From Corinectria fuckeliana (Eukaryota; Ascomycota; Sordariomycetes; Hypocreales; Nectriaceae): DNA of 64,000 nt. Under the pieces are notes generated by a model that saw only the letters and a list, made by a program, of their open reading frames with translations, was not told the DNA's origin and ran no database searches. The stretch is taken from assembly GCA_019137255.1 (NCBI GenBank), contig WPDH01000001.1:1-64000 (forward strand), written 5' to 3'. The number at the start of each line of letters is the position of its first letter. The first letter of the stretch is position 1. This document shows, one piece after another, positions 10,201-19,433 of this stretch. The translations under genes and the position numbers were made by a program.

Positions 10201-11340
10201 GGGGTGCCGACGGTGACGGTGACACAATTGCCGGTGGCTACGGCTGAGAGACAGATGGAGAGACATATCGAGCATGCCGTAGTTGAGTGCCAGGCTCAGC
10301 ATGTTGAGGTTTTGGAGAGCCAGGTTGCGAGCCAGCTTGAGGAAACGATAACTGAGGAGAGCCAGGCTGAGGAGAGCCAGGCTGAGGAGAACCCGGCTGA
10401 AGAGAGCCAGGCTGAGGAGAACCCGGCTGAAGAGAGCTTGGCTGAGGAGGTTGCAGTTGAGGAAGTCGCAGCTGAAGAAAGCTATGTGGAGGAGAGCCAA
10501 GCCGAGAAGAGTCAGGCCGAGGAGAGCCAAGCTGGAGGGAGCCAAGCTGAGGGAAGCCAGACTGAGGAGAGCCTGTCGGAAGGGAGCCAGGCGGAAGAGA
10601 GCCAGACTGAAGAGAGCCAGGCTGAAGACAGCCAAACTGAGGAGAGCGACATCGTTGAGCGCAAAGTTATCCCCGATAGCCACGCCGTCGAGGAGAGCCC
10701 CATCACTCAGGAGAGCGTCGCCACTGAAAGTCTTTCAGTCGCCGAGAGCAGCTCAGCTCCTCACTGCAGCCAGATGACAGCTTCGGCATCCTCAAGGAAC
10801 CCCGTCGACCCTTGTGCCTCATGCACTGTGTCTCGAGATGATCCTGCTTCAACGAATCAGACACCAGACGACGCTCCACTTCCGGAGCCAGTTCGCGAAA
10901 GGGAGACCGTCATTTCGGAGAGAATCGTGCGCATTATCGAGACTGTGACAGAGGTGGAGACTGCGACGGCGACAATCAGGATTACGGAAACGGAGTCTAT
11001 CTCGGTGACGGTCCAGCCCGTCTCGCATGCTACTCAGCCTAGTGAGCTATTCGAGGCCATACAATCCAGCGAGCTTGAGCAAGCTGTAGCCTCCTTTTCC
11101 TATGAGTCTCTGCCGCAAGAATCTGTCTCGCCTATCGATGTCCTGCTTGAGGAGTCTACGACTCTCGAAGAGACCGACGAGCTCGAAGACATGGAGTCTG
11201 TGAACGATGCTGGCGCAGAGCCTAGTGTTGGGGTCGAGGTTGAGGACCGCGTCGCTGAGGAGAGCCTCGAGATTGGGGACATTGAGTCTCTCGAAGAACC
11301 GGAGGCGAAGTCGGAGCCGGAGCCGGAGCAAGACCTATAG
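7258..11340 (+). CDS. Giant acidic repeat protein with one transmembrane segment
   Basis: Single exon, 1360 aa from the ATG at 7258. Order of parts: an acidic N-terminus; a Ser/His repeat region (about residues 140-315) of units such as HSHAES and HSGRES; a conserved-looking globular island (about 466-650) that includes HVTLLPLRW, ECGHYLG and a CKTC pair; a strongly acidic/His region (about 655-820); a hydrophobic segment at about 947-963; then a second repeat region of ESQAEE-type units (about 1030-1140) and an acidic tail. Only the island and the membrane segment look structured. The CGH...CxxC arrangement could bind a metal, but this is inference. From memory, hypocrealean homologues are often auto-labelled pathway-specific nitrogen regulator. 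Nothing in the sequence shows DNA binding, and a membrane-anchored protein fits the visible features better. An upstream in-frame start at 6922 is judged untranslated. Confidence 0.75.
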   Translation: MPRRNKVDDLDFEVHVDGSCINDPMDHDEPSEMENEKELNIEQTQTESTAEPELDNTKDDDAALDMAESKEDSLHEEDEATPLAGEHIHQDIQHSRPESEATDSRRESTASASSGSSVSHRRTSSRTEALIHAAARDIVDQIELNRGRESMNSVSGTEDSYVSHPEGGSARPSDAHSVAESLGRESLHSHAESLHNDRRESISSHAESLINEEREPLGSIAPESVHSGRESIHSIPGVEDSDVSHSEHGSARHSDAHSVAHSDAHSVAESHGHESIHSGRESIGSHGESIHSHAESTRSHARESTHSAVEDGYASRSASARQSDSHRSVGASSHHSTEDERGSSHHDNDDDVFSDHSPRSSMGSLSESEHRKMDKIAQMDASPRISDISQYEPDQHFVPTLRESPRPAFRSPSSVKAMQMSSPPASVLGSPRPSRRGLPTVSRLGSPSISAQYSPKKTPPRFKRATPPLVLLHVTLLPLRWGWGDVLDRATTIELSQEGKTLRDAWRMLQDRMGDTTVERGILLPHPQNDYEVLEERLLEALELPMRRRARILECGHYLGPSNEMTLTDDTDSEDEDYDEDDRRISRRAREQQVHWCKTCRTDIRYDSLGPGKIFRVKVYASNGLMKAGAWEACWKEMERVDVELEPLVDTKAQGELNRLEAEQERELEMQEEQYDMQEEQYEDELDGAQEDDYSDRELEHDDLEHEDLDHDDMDHDDLNHDDILEPDQLEDDGLLEREELEHHCEPLEHQKEHYEEHHEEHHEEPDKEYEDDADLDKELYEELHEEPHAEPHEELDEEPDEELHEKPQEDHLSEHSAVYEDHITHDDEVHDREPSFMEHEPATEATPAPEAHDTTSDLEEQQRRDEERLREIYGDTSTQDAESQHQTHQHYEDQHQPSAEHNSDYDSRRAPPSAEPYAPRTQSPKNDSLPELLAESVRVLMQDKKNVLIGLLSVLILMLALRSGQPPVDPRTFQTLVVSQGVPTVTVTQLPVATAERQMERHIEHAVVECQAQHVEVLESQVASQLEETITEESQAEESQAEENPAEESQAEENPAEESLAEEVAVEEVAAEESYVEESQAEKSQAEESQAGGSQAEGSQTEESLSEGSQAEESQTEESQAEDSQTEESDIVERKVIPDSHAVEESPITQESVATESLSVAESSSAPHCSQMTASASSRNPVDPCASCTVSRDDPASTNQTPDDAPLPEPVRERETVISERIVRIIETVTEVETATATIRITETESISVTVQPVSHATQPSELFEAIQSSELEQAVASFSYESLPQESVSPIDVLLEESTTLEETDELEDMESVNDAGAEPSVGVEVEDRVAEESLEIGDIESLEEPEAKSEPEPEQDL
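7681..8190 (+). repeat. Coding repeat: Ser/His units in the acidic protein
   Basis: Degenerate tandem units of 18-30 nt encoding variants of HSHAES, HSGRES and SDAHSVA inside the gene at 7258-11340. Unit number and order are irregular, which suggests repeated slippage and drift. Confidence 0.7.
10343..10650 (+). repeat. Coding minisatellite: ESQAEE units
   Basis: Fifteen-base units (GAGGAGAGCCAGGCT and variants) encode runs of ESQAE, ESQTE and ENPAE within the acidic repeat protein, C-terminal to its membrane segment. Length variation between strains would be expected from the near-identical neighbouring units. Confidence 0.8.
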
Positions 11341-11636
11341 CGAGCCATGTTTTCCATGCCTGATGCGAGTGCTATGAAGGATATACCTGGGACATGTTTG
11401 ATGATTGGGGTTTCTATAGCGAGAGTGAATGGTGCAGTTCACGAATGTTTATAATTAGGAGTGAATAGGGTCAATATGAATGTTAGATGCAGTTTAGAGA
11501 AAAACCATGACTGTGTCACTCTAACGCCGTGTCATGCAGCCGCAAGTCCTTTGTATATCCCAACTATTACGTTTTGACCAAGTGCTTCTACCTGCCCTAT
11601 GCCGGTCCCGTGCGTTTCCTTTGTGCGCCGATACAT

Positions 11637-12136
11637 TCACAACCTGATGTAAATGTCCATACAGTCAATCCTCCATTCTCGCTTCCCTAGCAGACTGCGC
11701 AACCACTCGACCCCCAGGCCAGTCCACTCAGCCTTCCGCGCAGCGGCTGCATCCAAACCCGCAGTCGTCACGGCGGTGGCAGTCGAGTTGAACATCTCGA
11801 TGATGCTCGCGTTGAACAAATCGGCCGAGTCGGGTAGGACATCCGTCGACAAGGCACGGCTTGTGAGGGTGGGTCTCGGGAGGAACCAGTTGCTGCCAAA
11901 GTCGAAGAAGCAGCGGTCGGACCAGTTGCACGAGGTCAGGAAGAGTATGAGAAGGAGGATAGAGCAGTAGACGCAAGGCCGATTGAGGAAGTATGTGCAG
12001 ACGAAGAAGAGGAAGATGAAGGCGGGCGAGGCGTTGGTGGGGATGAAGAGGAGGGGGAGCCAGCTGGATCCGTCAGCAACGACGACGACGACGACGACAG
12101 CGAGAGAAGAGAGGTTTACCTTCGGAGGCAGAACAT
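11637..12136 (-). CDS. Small membrane protein, uncharacterised
   Basis: Two exons: 12136-12120 (17 nt) and 12063-11637; intron 12064-12119 (56 nt) with GTAAAC donor, CTGAC branch site and CAG acceptor. The product is 147 aa and starts MFCLRSWLPLLF. Two strongly hydrophobic stretches lie in the first 55 residues (about 6-30 and 36-53), followed by an aromatic-rich segment with a CNWSDRCFFDFGSNWF motif and a hydrophilic C-terminus. Reading straight through the intron gives a longer frame with an artificial poly-Val run from a GAC/GTC microsatellite, so the spliced model is preferred. I do not recognise the family; the Cys/Trp/Phe-rich motif after the membrane segments looks conserved-type. It is divergent from the EDC4-like gene. 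Confidence 0.65.
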
Positions 12137-13426
12137 GATGGCGACGGAAGGCGACTGGAGCCAGAAGTCGCGATGCGCTTGGGGGGGTGTTGAGGTTGGG
12201 ACTCGGGAGCGTCACGTCACTCGTGCAGCGGCCACATGTGACGACGGGACAGCGGCGGAAGGATGATACGTAGTGGCGAAGCAGTCGGTGAGGGACAAGG
12301 TGAAGAGTTGAGGCGGGTAGCCAAGCAGCTTGGGTCCCAAAGACGGGGGGGGGGGGCCTTTGTCTATTAGTGGAAGAGGATTAAGAATACTGGCGGGCGA
12401 GGGCCGGAGACGGATAGAGTGACGAGAGAACGGATTCGCTGTCGGCCAAAAGTTTGAGGTGCAGGACAAGCTGCAGGCGGGGCCATCTTGGCGAACGGCC
12501 ACGCCTGCGCCACATGTCTTTAGGTTGTCCCGAGGAAGTGTGTTGAAGAGACCACCTCAGTGCAGCGGGCCCAGGCTCAGACAGGCGCTAAACCTTCCAT
12601 TGGAGGACGGGACCCGACAGTGACCGCCCGACCTGCGGGATAGTGCATGTAGGCCCTATATTACTTACTAGTCTACTGCGTACGAACTGCACTAGTCCGT
12701 CCAGCAGGTATTCGTACTCGAAATGCCCCACTTGGGCGATGCCGCAGAGCAGTGCAATGCCGGCGGATAATTGATTCAGCCGCAGCCGTTCGCCGCCTTG
12801 CTAGGTCCATGTAGCGCAGCTTACTTACAAGCCCGAAAACCGACCTGGAAAGGCGAAAAGATGGAGCCTACTAACCTAGGTTGCTATCCACAGCTTCCAT
12901 CTACCACGTCACTCATCACTGGGCGCGCTGCACTGACTGGCCCAGACCGGCTGTGACTGGTCCTGAAGAGCTCTGACGGGCACTGACACTGGCGTAGCGT
13001 CGCGTTGGGCTCCCATCCGCCAGCGCGCTGTGCAGCCAGCCATCGCCAGATTCCGCAGCCGCTGTCCACCGGCCGCCTTCCCGGCCACTTTTCCAATTTA
13101 TTTCTCCTACTTTTTTCCCGAGGCGAGGTGACTAACCACCATCACCTTCCCGCCTCACCCAAAATCCTTCCCCAAATCATCTCTCCATCACCGCCTCGCC
13201 TCGCCTCATTGAAAGGCAGGCTCCCCCCCCTTCTTTACCTCTCGTGCTCCCTTTCCTCTTCCCCTGCCGTTCGATTTCCTGTTTTTTCTCGCATCCGAAT
13301 TCGGATTCGCTATTCTTGCTTCCATCCGATATCTCCCATTGACGCAGACTGAGACGCCGCAAGCCGCAAGCCGCAGAGGTAGCCTTCTCGTCTACCCTCT
13401 TGCCACCGCTTCCCCCGACTGCCATC
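12137..13426. promoter_or_regulatory. Divergent promoter region with pyrimidine-rich leader
   Basis: No gene is recognised. It separates two divergent genes and so holds both promoters. A C/T-rich tract from about 13085 to 13330 directly precedes the large plus-strand gene and is typical of leaders of strongly expressed fungal housekeeping genes. A G9 run lies near 12349. Confidence 0.55.
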
Positions 13427-16400
13427 ATGGACATGGATATGCCTCCGGCGCCCACGCCTCCCGTCAACAGCATGAACATGGGAGCCTCCAACTCGGATCG
13501 CACCGCCAACTTGCTGAACTTGCTCAAGTTTAGCGGCTCCGGTGGCTCGCAGCTGCAGAACCAGGCTGCGCGCGAGCAAAACTCGGCCCAGCAACCGCCA
13601 CAGTACCAGCACCAAACCCAGGAGCCCCTGCAACAGCAACAGCAACAATACCAGCCACAGAACCAGTATCTGCAGCAGATCCAGCAGCATCAGCAATCCC
13701 AGCCTCAGCCGCAGCCGCATCATCAGCAGCTTCAGCCTCTGCCGCCCGCTGGCATGCCCCAGGGTTTTCCGGCGGCTATCCACCAGCCGGCACCCGCCGC
13801 TGCTGACCCGACCGGCCTGCTTGCTGCTCTCATGCGTGGAGCTCACGAGACCGAAGAGGCCAAGCAGGCTCCGCCTCCCCCACAGGCTTCGACATCCTTT
13901 GGCAACGGCTCGCCTCCTCCTGATACGCGATCCTATCTGCTCAACCTTCTCAACCGTCCCAAGCCTAGTCAGGGTGACCAGGCCATGCTCGCCGAGTCGT
14001 CACGATCCGACAACTTGACGCCTCAGTCGCCTGAAAACATCGCCGCCGACCCCGCTCGCTATCACGGCCAATATCAACACCAGCAGCAGCAGCAGATTCA
14101 CCCACCGCAGGCAATCCCGTATTCTGCACTCCAGTACCAGGCCGAGCAGTATGTCAAGAACAACAACCCTCCCGGTTACGAGTACTCGTCCCCCCCGGCC
14201 CAAGAGCCCGCCGAGGTCTCTGCTCTCTACCAGCAGCTTATGGGCAGTCTCTCTCAATCATCGCCTATGGGTCCGCAGACGCATACCCAGCTTGGCCAGA
14301 GTCACCACTCCCAGAGTCATCACTCCCAGAGTCACCACTCCCAGAGTCACCACTCCCAGTCTCCTAACGCTGCGCCCTTCCATATTCTTAAGAAGGACTC
14401 ACCGGCTGGCTCGCAGCACTTCGATCAGAACGGCAGCCACCCGACTTCGCCCAACCACATCCGCCGCAAGGCCACGCGCACCTCATCTCTTCACTCGCAC
14501 CCCCCCTCGGTCAAACAGACCCCTCCCATGTCCGAGTTTGACAGCTACGTGTCTGCCGACAAGAACAAGGAGACGGTCTCTGAGGCCATCAGCGATATCG
14601 CCGATAAAGCCGACCAGGAAGCCCGTGAGGCCCTTGAGCGAGTTGAGCATGAACAAGTCCAGGCTGAAATTGCCGATGACCTCGATGCTATGCTACACTC
14701 TACGTCAGATAAGGAATTTGATGACAACGCCCAGGCTGCCGCCCAGGTCCTTCAATCGGAGCTTGGCCGTGAGGAGAACGAGGGCGTCTTGGAAGAGGCA
14801 CTGCCTTTAGACGTGGCCGAGACCGTCCGCGATATTATCGACGAGGCCGCCTTGGGTGTGGCTGACAGCTGGGAGAGTGCTGACCAAGACGAGATTGTTG
14901 TTATTGAGGAGAAGGAGCCTCCTCCTGTCAAGGTGTTCAATTTCCCCATGAAACCATGGATCTCCATCACGCTTCAAGAGGAGGGTACCGAGCCGCGCCC
15001 GCAGTTCCGGGACGAGACCATCATGGATATTGCCAGACTCAAGAAGGAGTTTGATCAGATTGACCGGAACCTGTACACGGCGACGGAAAACTACATGGCC
15101 TACGGTATGTCCAAGCAGGGGGGTCTGCGTGTCATTCGCCAGGAGGATGGCAAAGACGCAAAGATCTTTACCGACACAAAGGATCGCATCTTCAATGTTG
15201 CCATGTCTGTCACACCCTCGGACCACAACGGCGCCCGTCGCGAGGCCATCATCGGCACTGGAATCAGCGGCACTGTCTACTGGGTCCAGATCAGGAATGG
15301 CGAAAAGGACCACATCGAGGACGCCCATCTCGAGCAGTACGGCTTCGCCTTGCCCCCGATGATCTCCCAGGAGGGTGACGCCCCAGGAGGCGTCCTTAAG
15401 ACGCGCGCCCGCACTTCCACCAACCACCCCGAGTATTTTGCCGTCGGTCGTGGCAAGTCTATCAACCTCATCTGGCCATCGTACATCCTACAGAACAACC
15501 TGCTCAAGCCTGGCCATGATCGTGTTGTCGACACCGAGGCGCTCTCCAAGCAGTGCTCTCTCAAGATCAACACGGGCAAGGCGGGTAAGGACTTCACCTT
15601 CAGTCAGGATGACTCCGTCATTGTCTCCCTTGACAAGTCGGGTCGGGTCAAGTTCTGGGACGTCCGTGACCTGACCGCTGTCAAAGACGGCTCCGACCCT
15701 CGCGCGCCCACGCCTGCGTCGACCTCCTTGGAGGTGAAGGAGCCCCTGATGACTTTGGCTAGCACCCCTGAGGGCGAGAAGGCCTGGCCCACATCGGTCA
15801 TCCTCCTTGACAAGCAGCGCCCTTACCAGAAGCAATGCGCCCTCCGCTACATGATTGTCGGCATGAAGCAGAACCACACCCTCCAGCTCTGGGACCTGGC
15901 CCTCGGAAAGCCCGTCCAGGAGTTTAACCTCCCCCACAGCAAGGAGTCGGACGCTGTCTGCAGTGTCATGTACCACTCGGCCACTGGCATGCTGGTCATC
16001 GGCCACCCCACCCGCAACTCGGTTTACTTTGCGCACCTGTCGGCTCCTAAGTATAACCTCAAGAGCGTCTCCCAGGCCGAGTACATTCAGCGCCTCGTTG
16101 CCCAGGATTCCTCCATCCCTCAGCCGGATAGTACCGCTGTCATCAGCGGAGTGAGAGAGTACTCCTTTGCGAACCGCGGAATCCTGCGCAGTCTCGATAT
16201 TCTTTGCAACCCTGCCATGGTCCAGGATGCCGACGAGCCTACTCTGTTTGAGCTTTACGCCATGCACTCCAAGGGTGTTGCGTGCTTGCTCATCAAGCAG
16301 AATGAGCTCGGCTGGTCCAAGGACAACAAGGTTTTGGATGCTGTGGATGCCGTCGCCCAAGGCGTTGTCACTGTATCGAAGCTCAAGACGCCCCTGCCCG

Positions 16401-18301
16401 TGGAGCCCATCGCTAACACCGAGAACATCCCAATCCGGGTCGTCAACCGCGGAGCCTCTAAGGAATCGCTCCAGGTCGCGCCTTCGCAGCCTGAATCGCC
16501 ACAGCGCGGAATCGAGTCGGCTACTCCCGTCAAGGTCAAGAACGAGCCAAAGGAGGCTGAAACGCCTGCCCAGTCGGCTAAGGAGTCTCAACCGGAGAAG
16601 CCTGAGCGCAAGCCGCGCAAGAAGAAGAACGCTTCCAACCAGGATCCCACCACCAACGGAGCCACCCCTCGTGCTGGCAAGGAGCCCAAGACGGCCCCAG
16701 CCCCGGTCGCCGCCGCCACCGTCTCCCAGGAAGCCTTCAACTTGGCTATCTCCGGACTCGAGTCCCGCCTCAGCTCCAGCATGTCGGAGACGCTTGAGGG
16801 CTCTCTTAAGACTCTCAACGATAAGATTGACGACGGCGTTCGTGTTCGCGACGAAAATTTCAACCTGCACCAGCTCAAGCTGCTCGATATGGTTTCCGAG
16901 GTTCTCAACGAAAACACCCAGAAGGTCCTTGAATCTCTTATCCATCACCAATTCACTGATCTGGTGATTCCCGCCATTGGTGATAAGGCCGGAAAGGCCG
17001 TCAACGACATGCTCAACAACAAGCTACAGCCTCATGTGTCGTCGTCCGTCCAGAAGGAGATCCAGAACGCGTTGCCCCATGCCCTCAACCGATCTTTGCG
17101 CTCGGGGGACTTTGTTAATGCCATTTCTGATCGCGTTAGTTCTTCCGTTGCCTCCAGCGTGGAACAGGAGGTCCTGGCTACTCTAACCCAGAGACTAACC
17201 CCTACCTTTACCACCCTTGCTACCCAGGCTTCTCAGAGGGTTGCTGGCGAGCTTCACCAGCAGTACCACGACCAGTTTGAGCATATGAAGGCTCAGCACG
17301 TAGCCGATTCTAACAAAATCGACCAGCTGTTGTCGTATGTCACCCGGTTGACTGACATGGTGTCGACTATGGCCGCCTCCCAATCTTCTCTGCAGGCCGA
17401 ATTCCTGAAGTTCAAGCAACAGCCGCCTGTGCACGAGCTCCCTGGCGTCCCTGGACCTCAGCACATGAACCACGGGCCAATGTCTCACTACGGCAGCAAC
17501 ATGTCCCAACATGCGCCCAGCCACGCACCCAGCCATGTACCCAGCCACGCACCTAGCCATGCAGGCAGCTTTGCTCTCAGCCAGGATCCTAGCAACCTGC
17601 AGTACCTGGGCAGCCCTCAGTACGCACGAAACTCTCAGCAGCTAAGCAGTCCTCATGGCTCCGCTCCCGCTTCTGAGTATGTTACTTCCGCCAACAACGT
17701 CAACGCGCTTGCCGGCGCCTACGCGAACCAGATGAACAAAACGGAGACGGAGGCGGACCACGATCTTTTGCAGCGGATTCGAATCATCGAGCAGGCTATC
17801 CAGGAGGGCCGCTTCCAGGAGGCCATGATTCAGTGGATCCAGAGCGGCCGTGAGAAAGAAATTTTCCACCGAAGTCTTAGTCGCTTCCCGCCGGCCAAGT
17901 TTGAGACACTGCCTCCCCTTATGTTGCTCGTAGTTATTGCCACGATCTCGAAGGATCTGCGTCCCAACGCCCGCCTGAAGGAGGAAGTTGAATGGATCGA
18001 GATGGCCCTTCGGGCCTTTGCCGAGAACCTGTCAGCTTTCGTAAGTTTGCCTATCAATCAATGTCTGAGCATGGTTAACAATGTACAGGAATGGGAACAG
18101 CAAGGCTCTCGAGATGTGATGAAGAGCACCCAGCAGACCATGCAACTCCTCATTGGTCGTGTCCAGCCTCTCATCGGTGGCATCCAGGACGGTTTCCCAA
18201 CCGACCCCTTCCTGGCCAATGTTGAGAAGGCCAAGCTGGAGTGGGTTGTGCGAACTTCGGAGCAGGTCATCGAGTCTTTCGGCGCGAGACGCTACGAGTA
18301 A
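13427..18301 (+). CDS. EDC4: EDC4/Ge-1-like mRNA-decapping scaffold
   Basis: Two exons, 13427-18040 and 18089-18301, giving 1608 aa. The intron (18041-18088, GTAAGT...ACAG, 48 nt) is in phase and free of stops, so it can be read through unnoticed. Domain order: a Gln/Pro-rich disordered N-terminus with QSHHS repeats; an acidic linker; a WD40-like region at about residues 500-960, with blades ending in KFWDVRD and LQLWDLALG; a basic Lys/Pro-rich linker; a long amphipathic helical stretch from about 1100; and a C-terminal helical domain from about 1445 (QRIRIIEQAIQEG onward) typical of Ge-1 oligomerisation domains. Known role of the family: it scaffolds Dcp2 and activators in P-bodies and promotes 5'-3' mRNA decay. 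An in-frame ATG at 13400 is possible, but the ATG at 13427 has the better start context. Family assignment is by architecture and motif memory. Confidence 0.85.
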   Translation: MDMDMPPAPTPPVNSMNMGASNSDRTANLLNLLKFSGSGGSQLQNQAAREQNSAQQPPQYQHQTQEPLQQQQQQYQPQNQYLQQIQQHQQSQPQPQPHHQQLQPLPPAGMPQGFPAAIHQPAPAAADPTGLLAALMRGAHETEEAKQAPPPPQASTSFGNGSPPPDTRSYLLNLLNRPKPSQGDQAMLAESSRSDNLTPQSPENIAADPARYHGQYQHQQQQQIHPPQAIPYSALQYQAEQYVKNNNPPGYEYSSPPAQEPAEVSALYQQLMGSLSQSSPMGPQTHTQLGQSHHSQSHHSQSHHSQSHHSQSPNAAPFHILKKDSPAGSQHFDQNGSHPTSPNHIRRKATRTSSLHSHPPSVKQTPPMSEFDSYVSADKNKETVSEAISDIADKADQEAREALERVEHEQVQAEIADDLDAMLHSTSDKEFDDNAQAAAQVLQSELGREENEGVLEEALPLDVAETVRDIIDEAALGVADSWESADQDEIVVIEEKEPPPVKVFNFPMKPWISITLQEEGTEPRPQFRDETIMDIARLKKEFDQIDRNLYTATENYMAYGMSKQGGLRVIRQEDGKDAKIFTDTKDRIFNVAMSVTPSDHNGARREAIIGTGISGTVYWVQIRNGEKDHIEDAHLEQYGFALPPMISQEGDAPGGVLKTRARTSTNHPEYFAVGRGKSINLIWPSYILQNNLLKPGHDRVVDTEALSKQCSLKINTGKAGKDFTFSQDDSVIVSLDKSGRVKFWDVRDLTAVKDGSDPRAPTPASTSLEVKEPLMTLASTPEGEKAWPTSVILLDKQRPYQKQCALRYMIVGMKQNHTLQLWDLALGKPVQEFNLPHSKESDAVCSVMYHSATGMLVIGHPTRNSVYFAHLSAPKYNLKSVSQAEYIQRLVAQDSSIPQPDSTAVISGVREYSFANRGILRSLDILCNPAMVQDADEPTLFELYAMHSKGVACLLIKQNELGWSKDNKVLDAVDAVAQGVVTVSKLKTPLPVEPIANTENIPIRVVNRGASKESLQVAPSQPESPQRGIESATPVKVKNEPKEAETPAQSAKESQPEKPERKPRKKKNASNQDPTTNGATPRAGKEPKTAPAPVAAATVSQEAFNLAISGLESRLSSSMSETLEGSLKTLNDKIDDGVRVRDENFNLHQLKLLDMVSEVLNENTQKVLESLIHHQFTDLVIPAIGDKAGKAVNDMLNNKLQPHVSSSVQKEIQNALPHALNRSLRSGDFVNAISDRVSSSVASSVEQEVLATLTQRLTPTFTTLATQASQRVAGELHQQYHDQFEHMKAQHVADSNKIDQLLSYVTRLTDMVSTMAASQSSLQAEFLKFKQQPPVHELPGVPGPQHMNHGPMSHYGSNMSQHAPSHAPSHVPSHAPSHAGSFALSQDPSNLQYLGSPQYARNSQQLSSPHGSAPASEYVTSANNVNALAGAYANQMNKTETEADHDLLQRIRIIEQAIQEGRFQEAMIQWIQSGREKEIFHRSLSRFPPAKFETLPPLMLLVVIATISKDLRPNARLKEEVEWIEMALRAFAENLSAFVSLPINQCLSMVNNVQEWEQQGSRDVMKSTQQTMQLLIGRVQPLIGGIQDGFPTDPFLANVEKAKLEWVVRTSEQVIESFGARRYE
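14297..14356 (+). repeat. Four 15-nt tandem units (QSHHS) in EDC4-like gene
   Basis: Four nearly identical units of CAGAGTCACCACTCC encode QSHHS x4 in the disordered N-terminal part. A second short repeat, of Ser-His-Ala/Val-Pro type, lies at about 17507-17572 in the linker before the C-terminal domain. Confidence 0.9.
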
Positions 18302-19433
18302 TTGCCTGGATCTCTGGACCAAAAACTGTCGTTTTTTTCACGTCCTTTCATGGGCTTAGCCACAATGCGCCTGGCTAAGCTCGACTGCGCTTTATGACTG
18401 AACGATGTACATCAGGGAACATCACATAGGAGCATTTCGGCGACTTGCGGTCGTAATTATTGGCATTAGTAGTGGATCTTTCGTTTGCGCGTTTTGTTTC
18501 TTCGTCATTGGTTCGTCTTGGTTGATATGTCTTGACGTTTGCGACGTGGTGCAATGATACCCCACAAGGGGGAGAGGAGTGAGGAAGTGGAGATGGAAGG
18601 AAATGGATGTTTGTTGTCGTGTACGTTGATTGGGGGGAGTTTTAGGAATGCATGAGTTGCGATGATTTGAGTCGAATTCCGTCCAGGCCTTGGGTGCTGC
18701 TAAGGTTTGTCTGTCCGGTAGTATTGACAGTCTCTGCTGATAACTGCTCAATGTAAACAAGTCCTAAGCCTCGTAGCACTTAGACAAGCACTACGTTGCG
18801 GAACTACATATGATCATGTCTCTCAGTTGGTCCTCTCGGTTGGTCCCCTCAGACCAATTACTCGTATGGAGTAGTAAATCTGGATACATGCTCCAATCCC
18901 TTTACCTTGGCTTGCCTACAACGACACCGCAACGTCCTCTCCAACCCGCGACAACTGATGGTCAGAAGTTGGCGATGCCCTCCTTCAACGCCGAATCTCT
19001 ATTCGGCGCCGCCCCTTGTCGTTCTTGGTTCCTGCGAGGTTGACTACACGTCGTCATTTGGCCTTGAGTTGTTCCCCCGTGGGAGACTCTGCTGCTTTTG
19101 CCAAGCACAGGTACGTGGTGGCTCCACCCTCGGCGATCGGGCGGGCTTGTGATGAGATGCGCGGTGTGGCACAGCTAGTGTGCAGTGACGTCGACGACTA
19201 CGTAGCTTCAATGAAAACAGTTCTTTCCAAGGGGAGCAAAAGAACGGGAGTGCGACATCGGCGTCGATGGAATTGAGTTTGACAAGGTCCAACGATATCG
19301 ATAAATGTGTATCATAACCGTCTATTTACCCAAGTCTATGATAACCCTGGTCCTTCCGTTTGCTCACAAAGTGCACGCCGGCAAAGTGTTTGTCGCCAAC
19401 CCCATCACGCTGAACAAATTTTTATTACTATTA
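18302..19433. other. Convergent intergenic region
   Basis: Between the 3' ends of the EDC4-like gene and the PAP2 gene. Several small frames on both strands show no recognisable sequence. It presumably holds both 3' untranslated regions and terminators. Confidence 0.5.

Noticed and set aside
15488..16951. 487-codon open frame on the minus strand
   Set aside because: Exact antisense of the EDC4-like gene; Leu/Arg/Val-rich shadow produced by its codon bias.
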